Numbered from the stretch's first letter, positions 20,313 through 29,611 are shown. The stretch: DNA of 64,000 nt from Paenibacillus taiwanensis DSM 18679 (GCF_000425125.1 NZ_AULE01000003.1:1-64000); one strand, 5' to 3'. Program-made: numbers and translations. The notes: generated by a model from the letters alone, not told the origin.

Positions 20313-21893
20313 TCATTTGCGAAGTGACGATGCGAATCCGATATGTAAAATGGAGCGTGTTGCCGGCTGAACCAGTGCCATATCGGATCTCCGTACTTCT
20401 GGAATCCAGATAATACTCCCTTGCCCATCCGTAATGACTGGCAAAGAGTCACGCAGCGTTGGCGGCACTTTCATGTCGACGAACATATCTTGCACTTTTT
20501 TGCTTCCATTTAGTCCTTGAACTCGCATCCGGTCTCCCGGCATGCGCGTTCGAATCTTAATTGGCCATTGCAGCTTATCCGCGTCAAACGCAGCCTCACT
20601 GCTATTTTTCAATGCATATGTATGATTCGAGCCCGTCTTATAGCTAGCGATTGTCCAAGAAATCGTCCCTGCATGAGTCGGCAGCTGCAAAGTCCCCTCT
20701 GCCGTTGTACGTTCAATCCATAAAGCTCTTTGCTGACTTTCCGACAAATCTGGATGTACTGTTTCGGAATCCAATAGCCAGATCAGGCGATTATATTCCT
20801 TATGAAAATGTACCCCGCCTCCGACGTCAGCCTTTAAAGTCGTCGGATCTTCTTGAACCGCCATAAGCCGCAACCGTTCAACGGTGTCGTAATTGACCTG
20901 TTCCGCTTCCCGTAAGAGATAATTTAATATTAGTTTAATCAACCTGCGTTGTAAAGCAACATGTACCTTAAGAAACAAGTTACGATCCAGAAGGCATCCG
21001 CCCCGATATGTCGCGGCATAATAAGAAATGAGTTCATCTTGCTTGGTGAGTTCAGGCAGACAGGTCTCTACAGATACAGATTGGCTACCTTTCCAAGCTT
21101 TCACATGACTTTCAAAAAAGAATCGCGTCTCGCTTTCTAGCCAATCCTGATCCCCCTGCATCATTTCAGCCATCTGTCCCAAGGACTCCACCAAGCGGGG
21201 ATTTTCCTGCTCCAATATTGGCAATACATCCAGACGAAGGCGGTTTCGCAAATAACTCCGCTTGTTGTTGCTGCTGTCATTTGCATAAATAATGCCTCTT
21301 GATGCACAGCGCTGCACAATGTCTTGCTTACGCATATCAAGCAGCGGGCGAATGTAGCTAACACCTTCCTCCGATCGCTTCCACGCCATTCCGCTTAGCC
21401 CCGCAGTGCCCGTGCCACGCAAAAATCGCATAAGCACCGTCTCCGCTTGATCATCTGCATGATGTGCAAGTGCAACCCGTGCCGCCCCATACTTACGTGC
21501 AACTTCACGGAGAAAAGCATAACGCAGCTCACGGGCGGCCGCCTGAGCGTTCATCCCGTACCGCTGCGCGTGGCTTGGGGCATCAACTCGAGTCATCTCA
21601 AACGGCAAGCCTAACAGTGCCGCTTGCTTCGCAACGAGTAAAGCCTCATCATCCGATTCCTCCTGACGAAATCCATGATGTACATGTGCAACGACCACTT
21701 GGAGCCCCGCTAGCGAATCGCTTGAATTCATGTTTGCAAGCATATGCATCAGAAGCATCGAATCAGGTCCGCCGGAAACTGCGACCACAATACGATCACC
21801 TGCATGCCACAGTTTGCGCTTCATCGCCTGCTCATGTCGATCTTGTATCCATCTCTGCCAGCCATAATGGTCAGCTTCTTCACGTGCAGACAT
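20313..21893 (-). CDS. tilS: tRNA(Ile)-lysidine synthase
   Basis: TilS attaches lysine to C34 of the tRNA-Ile that reads AUA and is essential. The N-terminal PP-loop is VAVSGGPDS (residues 37-45), followed by HVHHGFR and LAHHADDQAETVLMR. Central helical and C-terminal domains follow, the latter with the RTRMPGDRM and KVQDMFVDMKVP motifs. The 526-residue length is on the long side of the family. GGAGGT 7 nt upstream selects the ATG at 21893 over the one at 21908. It lies between yabT and hpt, as in B. subtilis. Confidence 0.95.
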   Translation of the reverse strand: MSAREEADHYGWQRWIQDRHEQAMKRKLWHAGDRIVVAVSGGPDSMLLMHMLANMNSSDSLAGLQVVVAHVHHGFRQEESDDEALLVAKQAALLGLPFEMTRVDAPSHAQRYGMNAQAAARELRYAFLREVARKYGAARVALAHHADDQAETVLMRFLRGTGTAGLSGMAWKRSEEGVSYIRPLLDMRKQDIVQRCASRGIIYANDSSNNKRSYLRNRLRLDVLPILEQENPRLVESLGQMAEMMQGDQDWLESETRFFFESHVKAWKGSQSVSVETCLPELTKQDELISYYAATYRGGCLLDRNLFLKVHVALQRRLIKLILNYLLREAEQVNYDTVERLRLMAVQEDPTTLKADVGGGVHFHKEYNRLIWLLDSETVHPDLSESQQRALWIERTTAEGTLQLPTHAGTISWTIASYKTGSNHTYALKNSSEAAFDADKLQWPIKIRTRMPGDRMRVQGLNGSKKVQDMFVDMKVPPTLRDSLPVITDGQGSIIWIPEVRRSDMALVQPATRSILHIGFASSLRK

Positions 21894-22004
21894 GTGATTT
21901 ACCTCCAACCTTTTAACCCTTCTATCCTTACATGACCTATTGCATACTTAATTCTAAATCAAAATGACAATTCCCTGCTTCTTATGTTACTTATGACTTT
22001 AATG

Positions 22005-23042
22005 CTATCCTAACCACCATTGTTCTCTCCAGGCCCAATACAGCACACTTATTAGCAAGAGAAGCGCCGAGCCAGCAAAAGACATTTTTAACCACGAAGG
22101 TGTCGGACGAGGTGCACGACGTGGCATGCGATAAACCTGCTTGCTAATCCTCACCCATTCCTCTTTCGCCTGTCTGGTCGAATGAAATTTACTGTGGATG
22201 GCACGGCATAGCCACGATTCATAGGGATTTAACACGGGACACTCTCGGATGATCGCCATTAAATCTTCACGCTGACGTATTTGCGGCAGCACACCCGCTA
22301 TACGTTGCTTCAGCTTCTCTTCATTAAACAAATGGACGGTCAGCACCGCAAATGAAAACAAATCGTAGCCGAAATCTGCCACTCGTGATCCTGCATTCCA
22401 GTACCCTCTATCATACCACTCTGTAAATTGACGAATGCTGCTGCCCGCTGGTGTAAGCCCTCCATAATCAACTAATTCAACATCACCATCTTGACGTACC
22501 AACACATTGTCAGCTTTAATATCTCCGAATACCCAGCCGTTCTCATGCAGCCATTCTAACCTCGATAACAACTTGCCCCCGATAAAACCGAACCAATCCG
22601 AGCCTCGCTTCCTCATATAGACGGATAACGTCATTCCTGGGACATAACGCATAACATAAAATGGGATCTTTTGTCCTGCTATTTCAGTATCATCTGCTTC
22701 GACAAGAAAAGGGCGGGCCTCATCGCGCCCAACCCTGCTTCCACTTGCTTGCTGTCGTTTTATTTTTTCTAAAGCTTTCAGTGCATTAATTTCGGATTGA
22801 AATTCAATGGCGTCTCCACCAACCTTGAGCGCATAACCTTCTACAGGTCTTGAATGATCCCCATTGCTGCGTACCCGCTCCACATAATAGACAACCCCGT
22901 TCGCACCCTGTCCTAACAAACGTACGATTCGGTAAGTCCGATTATTCCATAAACCTGTAATTTTCTCACCGGACTTGAGTACAGCGGCACGCATCTCCTG
23001 CATTCGCTCTAACGTCCGCTGTCGTTTATACGATGTAGTCAC
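22005..23042 (-). CDS. yabT: Membrane-anchored Ser/Thr protein kinase (YabT/PrkD-like)
   Basis: This Hanks-type kinase has a glycine loop GQGANG (44-49), ATP lysine in GYALKV (K73), catalytic aspartate in FGDIKADNV (D174) and a metal aspartate in DYGG (192). The usual HRD histidine is Phe here and the DFG phenylalanine is Tyr, so activity is likely but not assured. A basic segment (RMPRRAPRP) precedes one C-terminal transmembrane helix at about 320-340. In B. subtilis YabT is a DNA-stimulated sporulation kinase that acts on RecA. The GTG at 23042 is chosen because the gene then overlaps yabS by only 17 bp. Confidence 0.85.
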   Translation of the reverse strand: MTTSYKRQRTLERMQEMRAAVLKSGEKITGLWNNRTYRIVRLLGQGANGVVYYVERVRSNGDHSRPVEGYALKVGGDAIEFQSEINALKALEKIKRQQASGSRVGRDEARPFLVEADDTEIAGQKIPFYVMRYVPGMTLSVYMRKRGSDWFGFIGGKLLSRLEWLHENGWVFGDIKADNVLVRQDGDVELVDYGGLTPAGSSIRQFTEWYDRGYWNAGSRVADFGYDLFSFAVLTVHLFNEEKLKQRIAGVLPQIRQREDLMAIIRECPVLNPYESWLCRAIHSKFHSTRQAKEEWVRISKQVYRMPRRAPRPTPSWLKMSFAGSALLLLISVLYWAWREQWWLG

Positions 23043-23805
23043 TCCACACCCCGTCCGTTCCCGTGCCCTCCCTATTGGAGGAACTTGAATAATAAGGAAT
23101 ATTGTCCGTTCTTGCCCTACTATCATATTGGTAAAAGTCTATTACATGCAAGAGGGCAGGTCCTGTAGGAGTTGTACCCCTTATGTTAAGCCGTTGAAAC
23201 AAACGTCTTACTCTATTCATATCGGCTGCCCAATCCATATCCATTACTGCATGCTCGTCCCCGTGAGATCCTGGAAAATGAAATACGCTTAGTTCACTTT
23301 TTCCTTTTCTAGCTTGCAGGCTTAACATGAGATCGTGAATAGCTTCTTCTACAGCGGGAAGCTTAGGTTTCATGCTTGCGCTAGTATCAATTAACAACGC
23401 GACACGAAGGGGTGTTTCCTCTCCCATTTCATCCATAACACGGACAACTTCAGCACGCTGTTCAGGGGGCAGCACTTCAACTCGTACCGATTCTTCCTCG
23501 CGCCCTAGAATATGTTTTAATTCATGATTGACTGCTTGGTGAATAGTCTGCACGACCGTCTTCCGTGTCATCATCTGCATCGTTTGAGCAAGCTGTCTCT
23601 GATTGACAATTCTACTGATGCCACCGCCAGCTCTAGCAATGTCGGCAATTTCCGCAGCCCCATACTCTCCGATAGTGCCTTCATCCACTATACCAACAAC
23701 GTTAACTGCTATACCTGCATCCCTTGCCTGCGCGGCAGCAACTGCCGGCTGGACACCTACATTGGAGCAGCCATCTGTAATTAATAATATCTGTCGCAAC
23801 ATCAT
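23026..23805 (-). CDS. yabS: vWA-domain protein (YabS-like) with permuted domain order
   Basis: This 259-residue protein has von Willebrand A motifs in an unusual order. The strand-plus-metal motif LLITDGCSN (residues 7-15) and the following SRIVNQ segment come first, and the DxSxS MIDAS motif (DTSASM, 140-145) and the threonine loop RGTTPTGPAL (209-218) come after. No signal peptide or membrane segment is seen. Its position between spoIIE and the kinase gene matches B. subtilis yabS, whose function is unknown. AGGAGG precedes two adjacent ATGs, so the start may be 23805 or 23802. The stop codon overlaps the kinase start. Confidence 0.85.
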   Translation of the reverse strand: MMLRQILLITDGCSNVGVQPAVAAAQARDAGIAVNVVGIVDEGTIGEYGAAEIADIARAGGGISRIVNQRQLAQTMQMMTRKTVVQTIHQAVNHELKHILGREEESVRVEVLPPEQRAEVVRVMDEMGEETPLRVALLIDTSASMKPKLPAVEEAIHDLMLSLQARKGKSELSVFHFPGSHGDEHAVMDMDWAADMNRVRRLFQRLNIRGTTPTGPALLHVIDFYQYDSRARTDNIPYYSSSSNREGTGTDGVWSDYIV

Positions 23806-23925
23806 AAAACCCTCCTATTAGAGCAGCTAGAATCTAGTTCTAGTGTTGCCCAAAATAAGAGGGTTTAATCGATAGAAGGAGTGCTTGTTCCACCTCCAAT
23901 ATACTTTTTTTACTCTACCCTTACG

Positions 23926-26424
23926 TTAACTAACCGTAAGTGGACGCTCCATGCGGTCATGCTGGTTCCAATGCAATGTCGCCCACTGTGGCATATGACG
24001 ATCAAGCCGGGTTACTACAACCGACATGTCGTCATAAATTTGACCTTGAGAATAATGGATTACCGTATCCAGCAAGATGTCCGCAATCTCCTGCGGATCG
24101 TCCGTCTCTAATTCGCTAATTAACCGTCGTAACCATAGATCCTTGTTAATGGCTGGACCTGGGGCATCATAAACTCCATCTGTCATCATAATAAGCAGGT
24201 CACCCGGCTTCATATGCATATGGATAGCGTCTACATCAATGTCTTGAAGAATGCCTAGTGGCAAGTTCCCTGCCGCTAGAGGCTGTACCTCCTTCCCGCT
24301 CTTAATAAAGCTTGGAATCGAACCACTCTTCATCAGCGTCGTTTTTGCGGTATACAGGTCAACGATAGCCAGGTCAACCGTCGCATATACTTCATCTGAA
24401 GATCGGACCATTAAGATTTGATTTACAGATTGGATAGCCAACTTTTCATCCATGCCTGATTGCAAAAACTGAGACAGAACCGTAAGCGCCGTACTGCTTT
24501 CCATACGTGCGCGCTCCCCATTGCCCATTCCATCGCTAAGGGCGATCGCATATTTGCCCCCACTTAACTCAAGTGCATGATAGCTGTCTCCAGATAACAT
24601 GTCTCCCCCCTTAGCCGCGCCTGCCATCCCAATCTGAACCTCAAATGATTTGGCCGATACAAACGTTACAATACCTCGGCCAGGGACGTCCGTGTGCTGC
24701 TCTTCCCTGACGGAAATCAACTCTCCTAAAATATCGGACAGCAAAGGTGCTATCAACTTACGGCATTCATCATATCCATCCGTAAAAGAATGTACCATTT
24801 CTATTTCCACGTAACCTTTGTCTAACGACAAAATGTCAACACGATTCACCGATAATCCAAGCTCCTCCATAGCTTGACGAATTTGCTCTTCCTGCATAAA
24901 CATTTCTCTGCCCTCACGCTGAATTTCTTTAGCCAGATCATCCATAACCTGGGATACGCCAGACAACTGCTCCGAGACAAAAGTGCGGCTATCGTATACT
25001 TGCTTCCTCCAATCCTGATCGTGTCTATACTTTTCATATAAATCTTTCATCTGAGCCAGAACGTGCGGTGTCTTTAAGCACGCTTCCTTCCACCTTGGTA
25101 AAATATCACGATCCTTCATATCAGGCTTTTCCTCGATAGCCGTCATCATATCCGTCATCCATGTTACCGTCTGCAAATAGCGGTTATTCCAGCACGCCTG
25201 CTGACGAGGGCAAACAGCACATGTTTTCTGCGATACCGCTGCTATAAATGAATTAAATTCCTCCTCCTTTTGCTTTATTTCGCCCGTTCCAGCCATCTGT
25301 CCAAAGCTGCGGGACAACTGACGAAATAACTCTGAAAATTGTTTGACCCGATCCGCAGTCATATCGCGGACACGCTTTGCATATTCTTGTTGTGAGTTCA
25401 AATGCTCCTGCGTGCCAGGAATGTACTTCGCTAGTGTGTCCATAATTGAGCGTGGCACCAGCATAAATAATACGGCCGCCGCGATCGTCTCCCACGTAGA
25501 AGCAAGCACATCATTTGCCGGCCCCAAGTACACGGACAAGATCGCCGTCCCTAGCAGCATCCCGAAGGATACCGCCCAGCGTTTTCCTTCCCGCATCAAG
25601 CCGGCCATAAGTCCAGCAAACGCTAATAGACTCATCTGCATCATAGACCCGGGTTCTGCCAGGCTCAAAATTAACCCTAAAATAACTCCAACCGATGCAC
25701 CTAACGGTGCGCCCCCTACAAAGGCAAAGATCATGACCAGAAACCGAGACAACACATGGTCAAACTGCATTCCTTGAACCATCCACCCCACAGCGCCCAC
25801 CATCATAGAAGCTAATAAAATCATAAGACAAATAAGTTCCTCTGTACGAAGTGTATAATTTCGCTTATTTAACGTCAGCACAGGTAAAGCCTGAACGAAT
25901 ACAAGCGTCAGCATAAATCCTAGCACCGCATCCGTTATATCCATCATGACCGGATACCACGTCAGTTTGGAGGTCATCATCGTCATAAAAAAATGAACGA
26001 TAAAGTTAGCTGCCAGCACCATAAACGGCGCGTAGTTCATTTCAGAACGCTCGTAGGCTTGCAAGCCTCGCTGCATAAGCACGATAAGCAGCAGCTGCAT
26101 ACCAATCATTAAAGTTGTCGGCTCAGTAGCAAACAAACTTCCTGCTAGCAGCGACGTCCCCGTCCATACAGCAAGATCACGTCTTGTAAAGTACATAACT
26201 GCAAAAAAAGCGGATGCAAAAGGAAACAAATCTTCTAAAATGACAGCTCGTCCTAATAGAAACCCGATGCACAAAATAAAGATTGTCCACTTGCGCGTTC
26301 CGATTAATTGCTTAAACCGTTCATATCTCCATTTTTGGGCCCCGCTCTCCATCGCAACCGCCTCCTCATTATAAGGTTCCTGTCCGTACTGTTTTGGAAA
26401 AGGGATAATCTTCGTCTTACTCAT
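23926..26424 (-). CDS. spoIIE: Stage II sporulation protein E (PP2C phosphatase)
   Basis: SpoIIE dephosphorylates SpoIIAA-P at the polar septum, which frees sigma-F in the forespore, and it also interacts with FtsZ. The N-terminal third has about ten hydrophobic segments (roughly residues 45-310). A long regulatory region with a CPRQQACW segment follows. The C-terminal PP2C domain has SDGMGNGERA and MTDGVYDAPG with the metal-binding aspartates. The start at 26424 gives 832 residues, close to the 827 of B. subtilis, and the 50 codons upstream are not conserved. The promoter is at 26464-26496. Confidence 0.96.
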   Translation of the reverse strand: MSKTKIIPFPKQYGQEPYNEEAVAMESGAQKWRYERFKQLIGTRKWTIFILCIGFLLGRAVILEDLFPFASAFFAVMYFTRRDLAVWTGTSLLAGSLFATEPTTLMIGMQLLLIVLMQRGLQAYERSEMNYAPFMVLAANFIVHFFMTMMTSKLTWYPVMMDITDAVLGFMLTLVFVQALPVLTLNKRNYTLRTEELICLMILLASMMVGAVGWMVQGMQFDHVLSRFLVMIFAFVGGAPLGASVGVILGLILSLAEPGSMMQMSLLAFAGLMAGLMREGKRWAVSFGMLLGTAILSVYLGPANDVLASTWETIAAAVLFMLVPRSIMDTLAKYIPGTQEHLNSQQEYAKRVRDMTADRVKQFSELFRQLSRSFGQMAGTGEIKQKEEEFNSFIAAVSQKTCAVCPRQQACWNNRYLQTVTWMTDMMTAIEEKPDMKDRDILPRWKEACLKTPHVLAQMKDLYEKYRHDQDWRKQVYDSRTFVSEQLSGVSQVMDDLAKEIQREGREMFMQEEQIRQAMEELGLSVNRVDILSLDKGYVEIEMVHSFTDGYDECRKLIAPLLSDILGELISVREEQHTDVPGRGIVTFVSAKSFEVQIGMAGAAKGGDMLSGDSYHALELSGGKYAIALSDGMGNGERARMESSTALTVLSQFLQSGMDEKLAIQSVNQILMVRSSDEVYATVDLAIVDLYTAKTTLMKSGSIPSFIKSGKEVQPLAAGNLPLGILQDIDVDAIHMHMKPGDLLIMMTDGVYDAPGPAINKDLWLRRLISELETDDPQEIADILLDTVIHYSQGQIYDDMSVVVTRLDRHMPQWATLHWNQHDRMERPLTVS

Positions 26425-26463
26425 CGCCCTTGCACCACCTATTCTCAGATTCATGTGCCTCTT

Positions 26464-26497
26464 ATTATAGGGAGAACAAAAGGAAACGTTTGTCAGA
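26464..26497 (-). promoter_or_regulatory. spoIIE promoter: sigma-A with 21-bp spacer and Spo0A box
   Basis: A consensus TATAAT (26464-26469) lies 40 bp upstream of the spoIIE start. The only -35-like hexamer is CTGACA (26491-26496) at 21 bp, the over-long spacing known for Spo0A-activated promoters such as spoIIE and spoIIG. TTTGTCAGA (26489-26497, plus strand) matches the 0A-box consensus TTTGTCRAA at 8 of 9 positions and covers that -35. A weaker match (CCTGTCGGA) lies about 30 bp further upstream, near 26522-26531. Confidence 0.8.
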
Positions 26498-26524
26498 ACG
26501 TGGACGGGCTGTAAAAAAAGTTTC

Positions 26525-26881
26525 CGACAGGTATTGAGATTACCGCGCGGAACGTGCGATGTGCGATGCATCAAGGGATTGCTTACCTTTTGGGGTTTCT
26601 CAAGTTGAATGTCAATGTCACAATTTCGTCATAACTAGTAGATTTTTAACTGTGTTTTGAACTGGAAGTGTACACTTTGAAGGAGGATACTGTCGCAACT
26701 TTATGTTAAGACGACAAAAATAGGGAATGCATATATTAGCCATCGTCTGCACTGACAATTGGTGCATCTGTTCGCAGTAGGATTGCCGAATGCTGTTCAA
26801 GAAGGGCGGTTCAGCGAATGATGGCGGATAGGTGAGATTTGAAACACAATTAGCGGAGTTAGGCGTAAACATACAGATACG
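26525..26881. other. Non-coding stretch between spoIIE promoter and yabR terminator
   Basis: No convincing gene is present. B. subtilis has tRNA genes at the equivalent place, but no tRNA-like sequence (no T-loop motif, no paired acceptor ends) is visible here. A plus-strand AAGGAGG near 26680 is followed only by a six-codon ORF 14 nt away. Short open frames on the minus strand lack ribosome binding sites. Confidence 0.5.
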
Positions 26882-26930
26882 CAAAAACGCAGAAAAGCCG
26901 CAGGAAACGGAATCTATCCGCCCTACGGCT
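26882..26930 (-). terminator. yabR terminator
   Basis: The minus strand folds as AGCCGTAGG-GCGGA...TCCGT-TT-CCTGCGGCT, a two-part stem with G-T pairs and a 5-nt apical loop. TTTTCTGCGTTTTT follows. It lies about 65 nt beyond the yabR stop codon. Confidence 0.8.
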
Positions 26931-26996
26931 CTAATAATCACGTATATGGAATGCAAGCCGGCTTGCTTACACTTCGTAATCCCTTATCGGTTGTGC

Positions 26997-27506
26997 TTAC
27001 ACTCGACGTGCGCCGCGTCCGCCACGCTTGCCTTCTGTGTTCTTCTTGAGCGAGGAGATACGCTCTTCACTATCTTTAAGGAAACGTGACATTTTATCCT
27101 CAAAAGAAGGGGTATTGTAAGACGGTCTACGTCCCCCACGATCCCGATTCCCAAATCCTCCTGGTCTTCCTCCGTCTCTGCCGCCGCCACCGCCAGCCGG
27201 ACGATCCGGACGTGGTCCGCTTGGACGATCCATGCGTGGTGCTCTTGGCGGTCTCTGCTCAGACGCAGGCTTATCAACTGCTTGCTTAATAGACAAGCCG
27301 ATCTTGCCGTCCTTGTCGACGTTAATTACTTTGACCATAACAACATCGTCGATCTTTAAATGGTCATTGACGTCTTTGACATAGTTATCGGCAATCTCAG
27401 AGATGTGAACCAGTCCTGTGACACCTCCCGACAGATCAACGAACGCGCCGAAATGCGTAATGCCTGTCACTTTGCCTTCTAACTTGGTGCCCACTTCAAT
27501 TGTCAT
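26997..27506 (-). CDS. yabR: S1-domain RNA-binding protein (YabR)
   Basis: One S1 RNA-binding domain fills residues 1-72 (GTKLEGKVTGITHFGAFVDL, LVHISEI, GKIGLSIK). It is followed by a low-complexity arginine/glycine/proline/aspartate tail with RGG-like repeats and a short C-terminal basic end. The RGG tail suggests broad RNA binding. At 169 residues it is longer than the B. subtilis homologue because of that tail. It lies between divIC and spoIIE as in B. subtilis. The function in the cell is not established. Confidence 0.92.
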   Translation of the reverse strand: MTIEVGTKLEGKVTGITHFGAFVDLSGGVTGLVHISEIADNYVKDVNDHLKIDDVVMVKVINVDKDGKIGLSIKQAVDKPASEQRPPRAPRMDRPSGPRPDRPAGGGGGRDGGRPGGFGNRDRGGRRPSYNTPSFEDKMSRFLKDSEERISSLKKNTEGKRGGRGARRV

Positions 27507-27690
27507 AGAATAAAACGTTCCTCCCTTAAAATGTTAAACGGCACGTTGCTCTGAATCAAACTCAGCTTATCATTTCAGCTCTAAACTAAAAACGAAGCTA
27601 CGAAATTCCAGTGCAAAGTACTGCTTATGTCGTGATTATACTGTAATGGCGCAAGGTTGGTCAACTGACTGCTGTCCTTATTATAGAGCC

Positions 27691-28023
27691 TTATTCATCA
27701 TGCTTGCGAATAAGCTTTTCATTCGGCAGCACCATTCCTCTAATTCTCGCTAAATCAAGTATATATTCTGTCGTATTAAGCCTGTTCACTTCTGCCAACA
27801 GATTATTACGAGCTTGTTCAGCTTCACGCTTCTCCTTCTCTTGAAGGACATATTCCTGCTTCAAATCCTGCATCTGAAACATCTGGCTAACATAGGTGTA
27901 CACACCCCATCCCATGAACACAAGCATAAAAAGAAGCCATATTTGTAGTCGGCGCTTCGTTCCTTTACGCACGGACCGGGCAGATGTTGCATTGGATTGT
28001 GTTCGGGTTGAGTGCCTCGCCAT
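27691..28023 (-). CDS. divIC: Cell division protein DivIC (FtsB-like)
   Basis: This bitopic septum protein acts with FtsL and DivIB. The 110 residues comprise a basic cytoplasmic N-terminus (1-26), one transmembrane segment (about 27-45), and an extracytoplasmic coiled coil with heptads from about 50 to 84. The conserved end follows (TEYILDLARIRGMVLPNEKLI). A strong TAAGGAGG precedes the ATG. It follows yabQ by 15 bp, so vegetative division and the yabPQ sporulation genes may share transcripts. Confidence 0.94.
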   Translation of the reverse strand: MARHSTRTQSNATSARSVRKGTKRRLQIWLLFMLVFMGWGVYTYVSQMFQMQDLKQEYVLQEKEKREAEQARNNLLAEVNRLNTTEYILDLARIRGMVLPNEKLIRKHDE

Positions 28024-28038
28024 CTGTTAACCTCCTTA

Positions 28039-28707
28039 CTATTTGTGCTTTATGCGGAGCCAACTGCGGATAGTAGCCGGCAAATTCGCACATGTCCTTG
28101 TACCCCGCTTTATGGCTCTTGAAACAGCACCTGCCACCCTCTTCATACTGGCCCACCACCGAATCACTCGTTCGGTCATCCCAAATCGATTCCACAACGG
28201 CATCACGAGCGGTGAAAATAGCCATCTTACAAGCCACCAGAGCGGCTGACTACATTTTAGCACAACTTTTCCTAGGAAAATAGCAACCGCGCCTAAAAAA
28301 CGAAGGATTGCCAGTAAAAAAAGGCCTATAGTCTTAAGTGGCAAAATAAGGACGAAATAAAGCGTTTGAAGGAGAAATTTGACAACCACTTTCACAGCAA
28401 TGACTATTCCATTCACGATCATAACTGTCAGCTTGCTGAGCAGTATATAATAAAGCCACGCGCCAAGCGCCAAGCCTAAAAAGACATAAAATCGAAGCTC
28501 TCCCTGATTGCCCTTGACGAGCATTTGGAATACAAACCATGTCGCAGCTAGCCAATAGATGATGTCGATACAAGGCAATGTCCAACGTGGAAAATGCAAC
28601 TGCCCTGCTACAACACGATAGCTGTCATACGCTACGCCCATCGTTAGCCCACTCAGCAGCATAAGCAGCACCGTCATCCATTGGCTGTATAGATCGATAG
28701 AACTCAC
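28039..28707 (-). CDS. yabQ: Spore cortex membrane protein YabQ
   Basis: In B. subtilis YabQ is a sigma-E-dependent membrane protein needed for spore cortex formation. The 222-residue product shows an N-terminal pair of hydrophobic segments (about 8-30 and 43-65) and others at about 70-92, 98-120 and 122-150. A basic, tryptophan-rich C-terminal third follows. The GTG start overlaps the yabP stop codon (GTGA), which indicates coupling. Membrane topology is inferred from hydrophobicity by eye. Confidence 0.9.
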   Translation of the reverse strand: MSSIDLYSQWMTVLLMLLSGLTMGVAYDSYRVVAGQLHFPRWTLPCIDIIYWLAATWFVFQMLVKGNQGELRFYVFLGLALGAWLYYILLSKLTVMIVNGIVIAVKVVVKFLLQTLYFVLILPLKTIGLFLLAILRFLGAVAIFLGKVVLKCSQPLWWLVRWLFSPLVMPLWNRFGMTERVIRWWASMKRVAGAVSRAIKRGTRTCANLPATIRSWLRIKHK

Positions 28708-28988
28708 TTAAATAACTTCCCAAAGAAGCCCTTGGATTTTTCCTGCTGATTGGCATCCAAATAGGTCAGGGAGTTGACCATTCCTTCTATTGCTACCAGA
28801 CCCTGCTCAAGACTCAAGTTCTTGATATGCAGATTATGGCCGCGAACCGTCAGGAAACCGCACTCAGTCTCTAACAGAAATTCCTCGCTGTCAAAGCTCT
28901 CGACACTAATGATGCCGCTTAGTTCCAAGATTTTGCGGTTCATCATCTTTACTTCTTGACGTTTGGCTGGCTTATTTGCTTCGTACAT
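28704..28988 (-). CDS. yabP: Sporulation protein YabP
   Basis: YabP is a 94-residue sporulation protein encoded immediately before yabQ. The YabP-family core is recognisable: NRKILELSGIISVESFDSEEFLLETECG, then the GHNLHIKNLSLEQGLVAIEG stretch. It ends with a basic FFGKLFK tail. GAAGGAGGGG precedes the ATG. A sigma-E promoter is expected in the 128-bp gap upstream; a CATAATCT sequence lies about 20-30 bp before the start codon, but I cannot define a convincing -35. Confidence 0.92.
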   Translation of the reverse strand: MYEANKPAKRQEVKMMNRKILELSGIISVESFDSEEFLLETECGFLTVRGHNLHIKNLSLEQGLVAIEGMVNSLTYLDANQQEKSKGFFGKLFK

Positions 28989-29116
28989 AGCATGTACCCC
29001 TCCTTCTCTTCATTAGATTATGAAGGCAAGGGGTAAAATTAGAACCTGCTCCGTATACCAACTCGTTTTTGAAAGGAAATGTGCATACTTCTGCTCCCCC
29101 TAATCACAAGATTAGT

Positions 29117-29611
29117 CTAACGGTTATCAACCTTCTCCGGATACAAGTCATGCTGCAAGAGTCGCTGTCTCGCCGTATCCTCAAATGACGTTCCTGGCTT
29201 GCCGTAATTGCAGTAGGGATCAATCGAAATACCTCCACGCGGCGTAAATTTGCCCCATACTTCAATGTATCTTGGGTCCAGCAGTTTGATCAGGTCATTC
29301 ATCATAATATTGACGCAGTCCTCATGAAAGTCACCTTGATTACGGAAGCTGAACAAATACAGCTTCAGCGCCTTGCTCTCCACACAGAGCTCATCAGGAA
29401 TATAACTGATGTAAATTGTCGCAAAGTCAGGTTGCCCCGTTATTGGACATAAACTGGTAAATTCAGGACAGTTAAATTTAATGAAATAATCCCGATTTGG
29501 ATGTTTGTTCGGAAAAGATTCCAGAACTTCCGGTGCATAAGTAGATTTATATTCTGTCTTCTGTCCTAGGTGCGTCAGTGGCAATTCTGCTTCGTTCCGT
29601 CCCGCCATCAT
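29117..29611 (-). CDS. queF: NADPH-dependent 7-cyano-7-deazaguanine reductase
   Basis: QueF reduces the nitrile of preQ0 to the amine preQ1, the queuosine precursor inserted in tRNA. The 164-residue unimodular form has the nucleophilic cysteine C55 in [15 protein letters not shown] and the conserved [12 protein letters not shown] and GGISIDPYC blocks. AAGGGG stands upstream of two adjacent ATGs (29611 and 29608). It is the last gene of queCDEF, and its product is the ligand sensed by the riboswitch at 31735-31770. Confidence 0.96.
   Translation of the reverse strand: MMAGRNEAELPLTHLGQKTEYKSTYAPEVLESFPNKHPNRDYFIKFNCPEFTSLCPITGQPDFATIYISYIPDELCVESKALKLYLFSFRNQGDFHEDCVNIMMNDLIKLLDPRYIEVWGKFTPRGGISIDPYCNYGKPGTSFEDTARQRLLQHDLYPEKVDNR

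Noticed and set aside
26525-26881. Search for tRNA genes between yabR and spoIIE, where B. subtilis has them
   Set aside because: No T-loop motif or cloverleaf pairing is found.
26618-26956. 112-codon minus-strand frame upstream of spoIIE
   Set aside because: It runs through the yabR terminator, has no ribosome binding site, and its residues show no family pattern.
28989-29116. Sigma-E promoter for yabP
   Set aside because: A CATAATCT -10-like element is present, but no acceptable -35 at 13-15 bp, so it was not listed as a feature.
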